DNA of 64,000 nucleotides from Capitulum mitella (taxonomy: Eukaryota; Arthropoda; Thecostraca; Pollicipedomorpha; Pollicipedidae): the NCBI GenBank assembly GCA_030062745.1, contig CP099842.1:8439838-8503837 (forward strand). The letters run 5' to 3'. The notes below the pieces were generated by a model. The model worked only from the letters and a program-made list of their open reading frames with translations, was not told the DNA's origin and ran no database searches. Every line of letters starts with the position of its first letter. The first letter of the stretch is position 1. The translations under genes were made by a program, and so were the position numbers. Of this stretch, positions 47,465 to 59,150 are shown in pieces.

Positions 47465-48675
47465 TTAGCCCGTCACCGCCTGGGGGTGTCGAATAGGGCA
47501 ACCCCTTGGCTTTTTGTGAATAACTTCCGAACTGTTACAGTCAGCCCAACCAAACTTTTAGTATCTGTTTATCAATCAATTTTACATATTTCGACATCAA
47601 AACCATTTCAATGCTAGGTCAGGTTATGAATATATGACGTCATAAATTAACACTTGCATGGATGTTGTCGCGTCTTCGGGCGGTGACGCGAACACGCTTC
47701 TTTTTTACATAATATTGGCGTATAAAATACATGGATTATTGGGATTTCACAGGATACGGCCCCCAAAAGGATGTAAAACCGGGCACACCAATATTAAAGG
47801 TCATGCTAGGTCCCATACTAGGTCACTGACCTTCCTCATCGTTCAAGCCAGACAAGCAAATATATTTGCGCCGTGAGGTCATGCCAGGTCACGTCATAGG
47901 TTGATGTCAAAATGAAATGAAATACGACATTGTCTGTGGAAGATCGTTCAGTCGCAGTAGAGAGCAATTCTTGTTTCTTGCCAGAAAACGAAAAATGGCT
48001 ATCTGTCCTGATCTGACTTGACCTTGACCCGATAAGGAACACTGAGCAGATTTAATTATCACGAAATATCACTTCACTTCTGTACGTGACGCAGTTACGA
48101 ATCCCAGCGAGTAACTACTTCCCTTTGTCAGGAGGAATAATGCAACCTTATCAACCTTATCTGACCTGGCCTAGAATGACTTTGGCTGGATGAAAAGCAA
48201 GTAATGCAAAACTGATCAGCAGAAGGTTTCATTTCCGTTCTTTTTGTGACGTGGATCGAAACTGCTGCAAGTATCGACCTTTGGCATGTAAAGTAAGAGC
48301 AATCTTCCACACGACCTAAACTGATCTTGACCCAACATTTTTTAAACATTTTGGCATGCTCGTGATGCAGAAAATCGTGGCTTTTCGTTCAATACCCAGT
48401 TAAAGGTTCTAAGGCCAGTACTGCCGATGATACGATGTACGAGCCGGTGTCAGTTTCTCCGACGTCGTGTTATGCGTTTTGCGCGACCTGTGGTGTCATC
48501 AGTCACGTGACCAAGGCTAACACAGTATTTTCTGAATCGCAAGACCCAGGGCTATCGATTGGTGCTATCGGCAGTTCAGATCCAACGGTTGGACCCTGAG
48601 GTACCGGGAGATTGCTCTTTTTGGCACCCCCGGGCGGTCGTGAGTATAAAAACACGGCAGGCAGTGCTGGGTTAA
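47465..48675 (-). mobile_element. Fam4 TTAA MITE, copy a (uninterrupted)
   Basis: The left short end is TTAGCCCGTCACCGCCTGGGG (from 47465). The right long end, reverse complemented from 48675, is TTAACCCAGCACTGCCTG, with GACCGCCCGGGGG 27 bp further in. The interior carries AGGTCATGCTAGGTCC, AGGTCATGCCAGGTCAC (47876) and TGACCTTGACCC (about 48019). It is 1211 bp and is the reverse complement of 55574-57189. It preserves the empty site for the hAT MITE found in that copy (around 48487-48500). Confidence 0.88.
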
Positions 48676-50276
48676 GCATTCTGAAGAGCTGAGTGGAATC
48701 GTGATATCAATTTTAGTCCTTCTCCACCATCATCAGGTGTTCTGGGTCACCCAGAAGCACCTCATGGGTCGTGCTCTAATAATATAATTTAACCCGAATC
48801 CACTGGCATGATGTAATGTGAGGCTGACTGTAAGGTGACCGAAAAGAGTCGAAGAGGGTATCATCGCATAGCCAAGGAAAGGAGAATTCAACTCGTTTTT
48901 GTTTTATAACAGCACCACATCTGGTCTGAAAACGGCGGGCGGTCGTATAACCATCTGTTCAGTTGGAGCTGGCCAAATGGCACCACTGGGGAGGGTTAAA
49001 ACTAACTCCATTGTTAAAGCAATGATTTCCATAGTACTTATGGATAACAAAAGTTACATGAACACACACGTTTCAAAGCTAATCTGAACACAAGCTCAAA
49101 TTAAATAAATGTATGTGATTCTGCCGAACTCATAAGACAGCTTAAAAAGCGCATCGGCGTTTGCACTTGCGAGAAGCTGTTTAACCCAATGATTGGACAT
49201 AAATTTTATTGCTAAATCTCGCCGGGGAAGCGGGGGGGGGTTTGCCCTCCCTCTCCTTCATGTCTCGGGAATGAACCGTCCGATTTTGCTACCAGACGGT
49301 CCAAACGAATTTCTGTGACCTAATCTATAATTCTATGTGCTTCAAAATGCCCAAAAAAACTTCAATGGCGGCATAAGGAACCAAAAGGGGAGTTTTGTAG
49401 TATCTCTACTGGCTGTCATTACATCGGTTACGGCTGGTAGGAGGTTCTCATTAATGAATCACAATGCCACCTAAGGGTGGGAAACACATTTTTAAGGTCA
49501 AAATATCTTCAAACACTTATCAATGGCGCATCCAGGGTCGATGCAAGTGAGGGCCATGTAAGTAATGACCTTTTTCTATTGTAACGGCGTTTCGTTGTGG
49601 TGGGAACTTTCAGGCCTTCTGGCGGATCTGCACCTTGCGAACATGATGGCGGTACCCGTTCGGATCCGCTCGACAGTGCCGCAACTGCCAGCCGTAGCTC
49701 TGGCTGCTCCACTTCCATCCCAGAGGAATGGTCACCTGGCGTGACCTGGGGGCATCGTATACCGTCGAACTGCAGATGGTCAGCGCATGCCGCCTACAAC
49801 CGAAAAATCTTCAGAGACCTTGCAAATTCCGATCGATCATATAGACAGTTCATCCTCAAGGAAAGGATTTATCAAACGAGGGGTGAGCGGAGAAATCGGG
49901 GCGGCAGGGTGGATTGGTGGGTGAGTCCACCTGCATCCCACAGAAATCCGGTGATTTGCGGTTCCCAAAACAGTAACAGGTAAACAAACATCCCCAACGG
50001 TGTGAGAGTAATATTTGGGCGGATTGGTCCCTGCCATGGCGGCATGAAAATTTATTTACCTCCAAGGTCACTGTTATCGTTCATTCCTGCACAGCACCCA
50101 CTTGCTCCATTTGGGTCCTACACCACCTCCCTGCGCCATCCGTCATCAGTCGCTGTGTCCCAGCATCCTTGGTCAGTTAAACCAATTTTTGCTCCAGTAG
50201 CGCAGGTCAAACAATACGCCAGGTTCCTCCGAGGCAGAATAGATGCTCAAAACCCAGAATTCTCGGCAAAGCTGGA
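48676..50276. other. Unassigned DNA with a degenerate TTAA-element end
   Basis: TTAACCCAATGATTGG at 49181, followed about 29 bp later by CTCGCCGGGGAAGCGGGG (49218) and TGTCTCGGGAATGAACCGTCC (49261), has the layout of a TTAA-family long end. No matching right end was found. CTAAATCTCGCCGG resembles the right end of Fam6. A 128-codon plus frame (49597-49983) has no recognised domain. Confidence 0.4.
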
Positions 50277-51484
50277 TTAACCCTATTCCCGGCAGGGGGG
50301 GCGGAATCCGCCCCCCTCGGGTTTTTTGCTTGCCAATTCAAGGCTTTTTGACGCAGCTTCACAAAACGTGGTGACTTTTCCTAGCTATTCTTTCTACGTG
50401 CTGTGACAAAATTTCAAAATTCTATTTTGCTCAGGGGCGGAGCCAGGCAACGTTTTTGGGAGGCACCTCATGCCATTTTTGGCCATGTTAAGGGTAAAAG
50501 GAAAATGTCTGCCAAAAACAGAGTTTTTAAGATAGAACTTAAAACTTTGTATGGATGTATAGCTAAATAGTTGGGCAATGTGCAGATATAATTTTGTTTA
50601 TCTGAGGTCATTTTACAAGGTCAGGTCAAGGTCAAAAGTTACAATTTGTTTTTTCGCTATCATTTTTTCAAATGCAAAACCCGGAATATATATGACGTAG
50701 AAGGGTGCTCTCTACTTGTGTACTAAGTTTTAGCTTGATATCGGGTCGGGTCACGGAGATATGACCTAAAATGTCAGTGCGCGTACCCTATATCGCAATA
50801 GCCAAAAAATGAAATTTTTGAAATGGAGTGAATTCAAATGATTGAAAACGTTTAAAGATAATATTAAATGTACATGAGATCATTCCAAATGACCCCAAGG
50901 TCACTGGAGGTCATTTAAGGTCAAAGGTCACAAGCTGATCTGAGAAACGTGTGACCGTGACAGTTCCCCCTTTTTCATATCCCTGGCACTGCCTATGCTA
51001 ACATTATACAAACATTGTAATGCGATTTGTACTTCTTTAGTATAACAAGACTAGCAGAAGCCAAAAAAGGGTGTTTGCCTCTTTTGTTCATTCAGTTGTT
51101 AGAAAACTAATCCTCCTATTTTTGAAACCCTGTGAACGCCCATGAATTTTCTCAAAATTTCAGATTTGCGGACCCATGGTAAAAGCCCTATCCATAATCT
51201 CTCGATTGATGCCAGTTTCATCGAAATCGGTCCATAAACAACGGAGTTATAAGAAGTCCAAAAGTACCCCCCATTTTGACTTTTTTGGCCCCCTGTATCC
51301 ACAAATTTCGAAATTTTGAAAATTTGTTTTTATAAAAATGTAGTTCACGTCACGGCGAATCGATTGCCGTTTGTTGCGATGAAATCGGACAGGTAGTTCT
51401 CGAGATCTCAGGGGGGGGGGGGCCGAATCCGCCCCCCCTGCCGGGAATCGACCATACCGTCTAGCCCTCCGGGAATAGGGTTAA
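50277..51484 (-). mobile_element. Fam1 TTAA MITE, copy 4 (full length)
   Basis: TTAA lies at 50277-50280 and 51481-51484. The short end is at left (CCCTATTCCCGGCAGGGG), with a perfect 10-bp-stem palindrome at 50296-50316. The long end is at right: CCCTATTCCCGGAGGG, then a second ATTCCCGGCAGGGG 28 bp in. It is the exact opposite orientation of copy 3 and very similar to it. The interior has AAGGTCAGGTCAAGGTCA (about 50617-50636), an exact DR1 at 50918-50930 and many other AGGTCA hexamers. It is 1208 bp with no coding capacity. Confidence 0.95.
50918..50930 (+). promoter_or_regulatory. Exact DR1 nuclear-receptor-type motif
   Basis: AGGTCAAAGGTCA, two perfect half-sites with one spacer base, lies inside Fam1 copy 4. 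DR1 is the classic site for RXR homodimers, HNF4 and PPAR-RXR in animals. The equivalent position in copy 3 (about 36219-36231) differs at one base. That proteins bind it is inference only. Confidence 0.6.
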
Positions 51485-54400
51485 ATCCAACCTGGCGGGT
51501 TTGGGATCTGCGGACAAGATCGTTGCACCGTAACCCGGTTCCCTATCCCTTTCTCTGGAGTAACCTGGACGCCTTTCTGGGCGGTCCTTGGCACTGCTGA
51601 AACCATGCGACAGAGCGGCTCAGTCGGCAACGGAGTGACAGAGACTCACGTACAATCTAGGCACACTCCTCGACCCTGGCCCCAGTAAAGTGACCTTATC
51701 GAGTTACCACTCCTTGACCGGTAAAGAGCCGTTTGCTCCTTGGTCTGACCTTGATCTTTCCTGGCGCCTTCCTTTGTTGCTTGCCTCGCGAGCAGGGGTC
51801 ACCAGTACTGACTGGGACCCTTTTTTGTCGCGGCCTCTTAGCAAGGTGCAGATGGTGCTGAACCGGGCCGCCGCCCAGCAGTGCGTTGGGCGGAACGTTT
51901 GTTCAATAGTCCGAACCGACAGTACTTCCACCTCCTGGACCTGTTCAGCGAGGTCATGTGGAAACGCTCGAACTGCTAATGGAAAACTTAATGAGTCTTG
52001 AAATGATTATTTGCGGAATGAGTTTCCTTAATCCAAACATCGAGTTTTTGCCCAACAGAGCCAATTGATGCGACGAGACGACCCAGATTAATAATGTACT
52101 TCTTCTGTTCGAATTGTTCACCGTGGACCCTTTAGCGCGCGTTGAGGAAACTGACATAATTTTCGACCCATTGTAAGGTGGATAACTGTGAAATGAGTTC
52201 GCGACTTAGGACCCTCGAGGGGGTACTGCAGCTGCATTATTTTTTGTCTAACTGGGAATATCAGTGGATTGGATTGGATTGGTTATCATTGGTTGCCATT
52301 GGATATCATTAGTTATCAACATTTCTTATCACTAGACAATCATTGGATTTCACTGGATATCGTTGGTTACCAATATTGGTTATCATCGGATAATAATATT
52401 TTCTAATCGGGATTATCATTAGACTGGCTATAAGATTTCCAGAATTTATCACTGGGAACCTTCGTCATAGGCCAAACCAAATCATTCACCAAATTAGGCG
52501 GCATAACGTTTGGAGCTCAGTGCCTGGTTGAAAGTTTGTAACTGGCATCATTTTAGGCAAAGTATGTTTATTAAAAATTGTTCAGCCCTACTGGGCGTCT
52601 CCCTTGGGCGTGTCTGGAAGCAGAGACATTTATGGCGTAAATTGGGAAACTTTGGCCAGCGAAGGAATGTTTGATACTCGCATCATTTACTGTAACTGAC
52701 ATGCTATGGGATCTTTATTCTGGAGTTTTAGGAGAAGTGCTGGTTGAGTTTCATGTCCGACCGGTAAGTTTTCTTCCTGACGCTGTAATATGTGTTTAAA
52801 GTGGACGTTGCACATCTTAACGAAATAAGTGGTGCAGGCCAACGGAAGTGATACTGCTGTGCCTAAACTAATGACCTATTCCACCACCGCCCCCCTCCCC
52901 CTACAGTGTTTATTTCATGAGGTATCTAGCGATCCTTGTAGGTACTGCAAATATCAGCGACATCGACAGAGACAAAAACTGCGAAGTGGAGATCTATTTT
53001 AAGGTTTTGGCTGGTTGAGTATTGATGATGGTCATTAAATACATCAGGTGTCTTTTGGTGATGATTAAGGACAAGCAAATTGAGCAAAGCCAATGAGTAT
53101 GGCCCTACCGGAGTCCAACAGGGATCGTTGATTCAGCATCGCAGACGAGGTTCATCAACAAGCTGTATTCGGGCCTTTCGCGGGAGGTGAGACGCGGGCG
53201 GCCGGCTACGGTAACGCCTACTGCAGGTGACGTCACGGTATGGGGACCAAGGTTCCCCTCAGCCGGCGAGCCGAGGCGAGGGGAAGGGCAGGAGGGCGGT
53301 CACGCGTGATGATTGACCACTTACGGCTAGGACTGCAGATCCAGAAATCACTTCCCTTATATGGCGTGGTAAGCTGACTGCCCCGATCTAAAGTGCTGCA
53401 CGTTGCCTAAAACCACAACTGTATTGAATTTTTAGTCCGTTATGTTTTTTTTTGTCATGAGGGTTCAAGGATATCGTCAATTTATGACTGAAATCTAGAA
53501 CGTTTTTTTAGGCCGGAGGTCCACGGGTTTTTGCTATGAGCATTGCATTTATTGCATGGTGTCATTAAGCCGAGACTATCTACAATACTGCCACCTTTAC
53601 TAAAATTGCCACAGTGCTGCTTGAACCTGAGTTCGTCATATTTCATTCAAGTTGTGGCAAAAACTGTAGTTTGATTGAAAAATGGGCTTTTTGGATATAT
53701 TAACTGCATAGCAAATTCGTAGCATTTACAGAAACAACCTATTAGCAGAGATGGTTAGCATGGGATAACAAGGACTGCAGGTTCTGGATTATAATCCTCA
53801 TCAGTTAGAAAAAACAGTCCGTCTGAAACCACTTAACTGAAGGCGCTGTGCCACGGTGCCAGCCACGTTCGGCCGTCGACTGTCCAAGATAAGTCCCATA
53901 AAAGAGACGGTAAAGGTGCCCTGTTGCGATACTAGCAGTCGGGAGTCTGAAATACCAATGGTTTTGAAACAGCCAGGTAACTATATGGGCCCAGTACTTA
54001 CCAGGGCCAACTCAGTGAGTTGGTCCTCACTGCGGTCGATGCACCTTAGCATGGGCATCACCCGAACCGATATCGAGTCGGCCACTGGACGATCACCAGT
54101 TCCGAAACCATGCGACGTTGACGCTATTGCCTTTGAGTGCCAGCGGAACAGAATGTGGACGATCACCTGGAGCGTTCAGCTGACTGGTTATTATTATTGT
54201 TGATGACTGACTTAGATGATTCACTTGTACCTTGAATATTACACAACATGGCTTTCCTTTACGAGTCATAGAACCTGAGACGCAACGAGTCTGTTACAGA
54301 CGTAGATATCAAGTTACATCAGCTTTTATTTATGGTGAGCAGATTATCACCGCTGGCAACTTCGCGACACACATCGTGGCACATGACATTAGGGCTGGCA

Positions 54401-55573
54401 GACGGGAGGACTGCGCTAGTAGGTGTGGTCTCTTTGGACCGTAAGCACTTTTTCCTGTCCGACGTCTCTTGCGCAGAGCAGCTTGACCGCGACGGGCATC
54501 CGAGGTACTCGTCCTCTCAAGCGTTGCTGTTTCTTGAGAACGATTGTGGCGCTTGGATTGGAATGGTGGCTACGGCTGGATCTTGGCACTCGGGTAAAGC
54601 TACAACTCTTGGGTTTCTGGAAATGAAGGCTCTGATGGAACCGTGCGAGTCGTGATCACGGGCGGATCGGGAGGGGGGGGGAGGATCTCGGCCATGCCCC
54701 CAACCGCAGTTGGCGGGGGCAAGCAGGCATTTGTTCACCCCCAAAAAACGCATGGCTGTTACTACACAGCCAGAGTTCCAAGTCGCTCGACACTCCGAAC
54801 CCAGTCCCAGCGTCTTCGACCCCCCCCCCCCTCGGTCGCTGACCTACCATCCACACTCGGCAAATTCTTGTTTGCTCCCCCCGCCCCGAAACCGAGCCGC
54901 TGGATCTGCACATGGTCGTGATCTGTTCCATCTCTCGTATTTTAGTGATCAGCATGAGCTGCGCATCTCTGGGCAGATGGGCCGCCGCACCAGATTTGGC
55001 CCGTTCAGCCAACGCTGTGAACTTGTGTGAGATCGTGTACGGCAGGTCGGCAGTTCTGCTCGTTGGCAGGTGGGTCAACGTCGTGACGATTGTGTCATCT
55101 GGACTGGACGCATGGTCCAGTCGTCATATTTCGAAGTCCGGTTCAGGCCAGCCAGCTCTCCCGCCGCTGTAGCGACAGCGGCACCGGACGTGGAGAAGCT
55201 GCTGCCAGCGCTGCAAGTCGAGGCGCCACCGGCCAGTGCCTGAAGCACTGCGCGGGAAGGAGTCATATCGCTAGCACCGGACATGGGGGCACCGTTCTCG
55301 GCACTTGACAGTATTGAAAAAAACTGATACATTGCATGGCAGGAATGGACCAGACTGAACCAGACCAGACTGGGCCAAAATGGACCAGATCAGCACAGGC
55401 CACACCACTGAGCAGGCTGGATCGGAGACAAAGGCAACCAGGAAAGCACAGGATTCACGGTTGGATCCTTTACCGCGATGTCGATTGGATTAGAGACACT
55501 GCATTATTAATTTAGGTCGTCCAGTCCCGTGTCCCGTGAATGGGCCCTGTTGAGTAAGGCCTCGATGTTAAGA
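51485..55573. other. Unassigned DNA; GC-richer 53.1-55.3 kb
   Basis: No gene can be supported. Overlapping frames on both strands at 53.85-54.66 and 54.64-55.33 kb reflect GC-rich composition; I tested them by eye for transposon and common host domains without success. 52258-52420 is a decayed tandem array built on TTATCATTGG/GGATATCATTGG. 53150-53330 is a GC-rich patch with a GGTGACGTCACG motif. A short ACCAGACTG-type tandem lies at about 55345-55395. Confidence 0.4.
52258..52420. repeat. Degenerate TTATCATTGG tandem repeat
   Basis: A GGATT run is followed by about ten loosely repeated 11-13 bp units, each a variant of GGTTATCATT. It appears to be an old, decayed simple repeat. Confidence 0.6.
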
Positions 55574-55759
55574 TTCAACCCGGCACCGCCTGGCGTGTTT
55601 TTGCGCCCGCGACCGCCTGGGGGGTGTCAAAAAGGGCACCCGCCTGCTATCTCAGAATCCAACCGTCGGATCTGAACCGGTTTATCGCCAGTGGATAGCC
55701 TTGGGTCTTGCAATTCAGAAAATACTATGTTAGCCTTGATCACTTGACTGATGACGTCA

Positions 55760-55767
55760 CAGGTCAC
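55760..55767. repeat. hAT MITE target duplication, left
   Basis: CAGGTCAC is repeated exactly at 56166-56173. The uninterrupted Fam4 copy at 47465-48675 has a single corresponding site, which confirms the duplication. Confidence 0.9.
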
Positions 55768-56165
55768 GGGGGGCGTCAATTTTTGTAAATGATGGGGTGG
55801 GGCGAGACGAGGGTCCGACAGCCTAACCTCCCCAAATTAGGGTCTCTTAACGGATTTAGCCTACTTTGTTTTGATCAATGAAAATTTATAAGTGTTTTGT
55901 TACTATTTTTGGAATAAAAAATTCCATGTACCCCATGTATATAGGTATATATGTAGATATACAGATAGATAGATACATCACATAATCCTTTATTGTATAC
56001 TTTCTACATATTTCTTATCTACTGCGGTCGTTTTTCATTATTTTTGCCCATTCTCCTTTAAAACCGGCAGAATTTGTAAGAGGGGTCCCAACCAACATTG
56101 GAGGGGTCCAAATCAACACTGGGTGGGCCAGGGCCCTCTCAAAAGAATGCAAATCGACTGCCCTG
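55768..56165 (+). mobile_element. hAT-type MITE (Fam3), copy in Fam4, 398 bp
   Basis: Its boundaries are fixed by an exact 8-bp duplication (CAGGTCAC) and by comparison with an empty homologous site. The left terminus is GGGGGGCGTCAATTTTTG. The right terminus, reverse complemented, is CAGGGCAGTCGATTTGC, giving an imperfect inverted repeat near the hAT-like CAGGGGTGTC. The interior carries a GATA microsatellite (about 55960-55976), AAACCGGCAGAA and GGGCCAGGGCCCTC. It has no coding capacity and depends on a hAT transposase elsewhere. Confidence 0.9.
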
Positions 56166-57189
56166 CAGGTCACTTAAAACGCATCACACGGCGTCGGATT
56201 AACTGACACCGGTCCGTATATCATATCATCGGCAATTTTCTTAGTTATTTTTTTATAATTAGTCTTACAGTCTTCAACTGGGTATCAAAAGAAATGTCAC
56301 AATCGTCTGCATCGGAAGCATGCCAAAATGCTAAAATGACAAGCCGGGTCAAGGTCAGCCTAGGTCAGGTGGGATAATGGTTTTACTTTACATACCAATG
56401 CTCGGTACTTACTCACAGCTGTTTTGATTCACGTGCCAAAAAGGACGAGAATGAAACCTTCTGATGATCAGTTAGTCAAGGTCAGTCTAGGTCAGGTCAC
56501 ATAAGGCTGAATAACTCTTCCTGACAAAGAGCAATAATTACTCGTTGGGATTCTTAACCGGGTCAAGTGCAGAGGTGAAATCATATCTCGTGATAATGAA
56601 ACCTATTCTGTCTCTTCTTTATCGGGTCAAGGTCAAGCCAGGTCAAAACAGATAGTTATTTTTTTCTAACTAGGAACAATAATTGTTCTCTGCTGCTACT
56701 GAACGATCTTCCACAGATGGATGAACCTTACTAAGAGGTTCATATGCATTTGCTTGTCTGGGTTAAATGATCGGGAAGGTCAGCGGCAACCACTTCTATC
56801 ACCTACAATGGAAATCAATCCAATTGACACCATGTATATAACGTGACATGACCTTTAATGCTGACATGTCACGGTTGCATATCCTTTTTGGGGACTGTGT
56901 CTTACATATATCCAAATAATTCATGCATTATATTCGCGAATATTATAAAAACAAAGCATGTTCGCGCCACCGCCCGAAGAAGCAAAAACATGCACGAAAG
57001 GGTTCACTCAAAACATCATATCTTCATGACCTGGCCTAGCATGGAAAAGACTTTGATGTCAAAATATGTAAAACTGATAGATGAACAGGTACTGAAAGTT
57101 TGGTTGGGCTGCCTTTAATAGTTCAGAAGTCATTTACCAAAAACTGACGGGTGTCCTATTTGAGAACCTCTCGGACGGTTCCGGGTTAA

Positions 57190-57589
57190 AAAAAACTCTT
57201 TCCGCAAATAAACTCTTTCAAAAACCCCACTCGCAGTAATGACGAATGAATAATTAGAGATCGTAGGAAATGGATATCCTTCCTTAAATCTGGTGAAACC
57301 TACCAATGCTATCTTTGAACGTGAAACGTCTGAATGAATCCTATTTTTAGCGGCCAGCCGTGGATGAGAATTAGCCCGTACCAGATCAATGTAGTCAAAT
57401 TAGCTTTTAATTTACTGCGACAATGCATGATGGCAAAGTTTGCTGTACTCCTACCTGGATATTTTTGCATGTTGATGGGGCGTAACAGTTTTGGGGCGAG
57501 AACGGTTTTCCCGGGGTAATATTTTCACCACTTCATCACATACACTCCATACCCATGCAGACACCTATTACATACAGGCATAGAATCTC
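57190..57589. other. Unassigned DNA
   Basis: No feature recognised between the Fam4 MITE and the LINE. Part of it may be the 3' untranslated region of the LINE that follows. Confidence 0.4.
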
Positions 57590-59150
57590 ACCGTTGTCGC
57601 GTTCAATGGGCTGGACTATAAGGGAACCAGTTCCATTCGCATTCGATATTCCTCATTGTCTTAAACAGTCGTTCGCAGCTTTCATTTCCGTAATGGGCAC
57701 ATTTTTAACGTCCCCTGCGTAGGCCTGAATACCAAACGCTCGATCATTCCGTTTGCACATGTACAAACACTGTTCAGCGAACATCATTAACAAATTTATA
57801 ATCGGTACAGCATCGGTAATGCCAAACAGCATAATGTGTGCGTTGAGTGTGTGCTGAGATGGGTGAGTGTTTGTGCTTACAAACCTGACAACCTTATCCT
57901 AGAAGGTGCAAACAGTTTGGCAAGAGAAAAAGTAAAGGATAATGGTGTCGTTGCAATTACAATGTTGGCAGGCGGCGTCGTTCGTAAGTCCGCGCACATG
58001 TAGAAATTTAGTTGTGGGTATCAGGTGGTGGATTACTTAATACTGGAATGCTCGAAAGTTAGTGAGTCTCGTACAGTTGTAAGGGATGTACATAATTTCA
58101 GTCCAGCTCTGAGGTCTGAAGCTTTAAGGTTGTCATCGTTCAAATGCGGTAAGAGTGACAGTTTCTTTGTTTATTATTTATGAAGTTCTAAAGTTTTGAT
58201 TACGGTAACAGGAATCCCTTTGTCGCGGCAATTAATGCCAGGTAATTTGTCTCTCTCGTCTGTGGGTATATGAACTCCGACGGTTAGCAACATTTCCTTC
58301 CACGCTCAGGGAATAGAACTGATCACACCAGAACATCTTGAGAAGCTGGTGTTGCACGTAGGAAATCTTTGTTTAAATCCCTCATAGGTTAGTGTCCTTA
58401 TTACATACCTGATCCAGCGTATTTGATGTCACGGCTGTAAATGCTTTCGTCGAGCAGGTACATGTTCTCGTTTTCAATATCTGAATTGTACCACAGCATT
58501 TCGCGCAGAACTTGCGTCGAGTCACGCAGAATAGATAATCGATGTGTCCTAGTGTGGTGGTCAATAAGTGCCTCAACATAAAATCCAAAATCTATGTTTC
58601 ATCAGGTGTTTCGGTGTTCCTGTTCTCCCATGTTCTTTCTGTACCTGCTTTTTAAGAGGTTCTCCGCAACATCAAGTATGTATCGATATCTAGCTTACAA
58701 CAAGCGGGCCCACTATGCATTGTGATTTAGCATACGCCTAATCAAGCTGACGTGGAAACCTTTGTATATCGCATGTACATCTACTGCAACCAAGCCAACA
58801 TCAGTGATGTTCTGGCAGATTACTTTGGCCTTGAATTTAAGGGGCCGTCCACGCCAAACGTATTTCATAATCAGATTGTATGGCCTTCAGCTGCGCTCCG
58901 GGAATTATAGCGCACGACATGACATAAACAATTTTGGTTTTCAGTAGGTTTTTGCCCACCGTTACTCTTCCTTCCAGGTTTAGGTTTCTTTGGGACCACA
59001 TATGTATTGCGTTCTGAACTTGCTTATTACGGGATTCAGGTTTTCCGGAACACATTTCGTACCACTGAACCGTATTCCCAGTATTTTAACTCTGTCTGCA
59101 AAAGGGACGCAGCAGAACTGAGAACAGTTACTGTTTCCCGGCAAACAAAC
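57590..59150 (-). mobile_element. L1/Tx1-type LINE, ORF2 C-terminal part
   Basis: The minus strand, right to left, gives VKILGIRFSG (about 59090) and VQNAIHMWSQRNLNLEGRVTV (about 58990), with RT continuing as KTKIVYVMSCAIIPGAQLKAIQ. Then come DVGLVAVDVHAIYKG (about 58790), YEGFKQRF with the usual SxxxSIP block (about 58370-58310), and FLHVRGLTNDAACQHCNCND (about 58005-57950), with a C-terminal tail to about 57.6 kb. This order (end of RT, linker, then the Cys-rich block) is that of L1/Tx1-like ORF2 proteins. The RT catalytic YxDD region and endonuclease are missing. Several frameshifts and stops are present. It is a 5'-truncated, dead insertion. Confidence 0.8.
59012..59065. repeat. Segment of the LINE duplicated at 59553-59606
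   Basis: GAACTTGCTTATTACGGGAT and the following roughly 30 bp, up to ACATTTCGTACCA, occur again 541 bp to the right with few changes. The left copy is part of the LINE reading frame. Confidence 0.85.

Larger units (their letters stand above)
55574..57189 (+). mobile_element. Fam4 TTAA MITE, copy b, carrying a hAT MITE
   Basis: The left long end is TTCAACCCGGCACCGCCTGG, with GACCGCCTGGGGGGTGTC 27 bp in. The right short end is ...GGTTCCGGGTTAA, ending at 57189. It is homologous in reverse to 47465-48675 over its whole length apart from the 398-bp insertion at 55768-56165 and its duplication. The interior has three TCAAGGTCA extended half-sites (56349, 56476, 56627), each followed within about 15 bp by another AGGTCA. 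Without the insertion it is about 1.2 kb. It has no coding capacity. Confidence 0.88.

Noticed and set aside
49597-49983. 128-codon plus-strand frame as a gene
   Set aside because: No domain, no initiation context of note, and it overlaps a likely decayed repeat region.
53856-55332. Retroelement gag/protease remnants
   Set aside because: Open frames on both strands are explained by GC content; no convincing domain motif was found, so no element is claimed.
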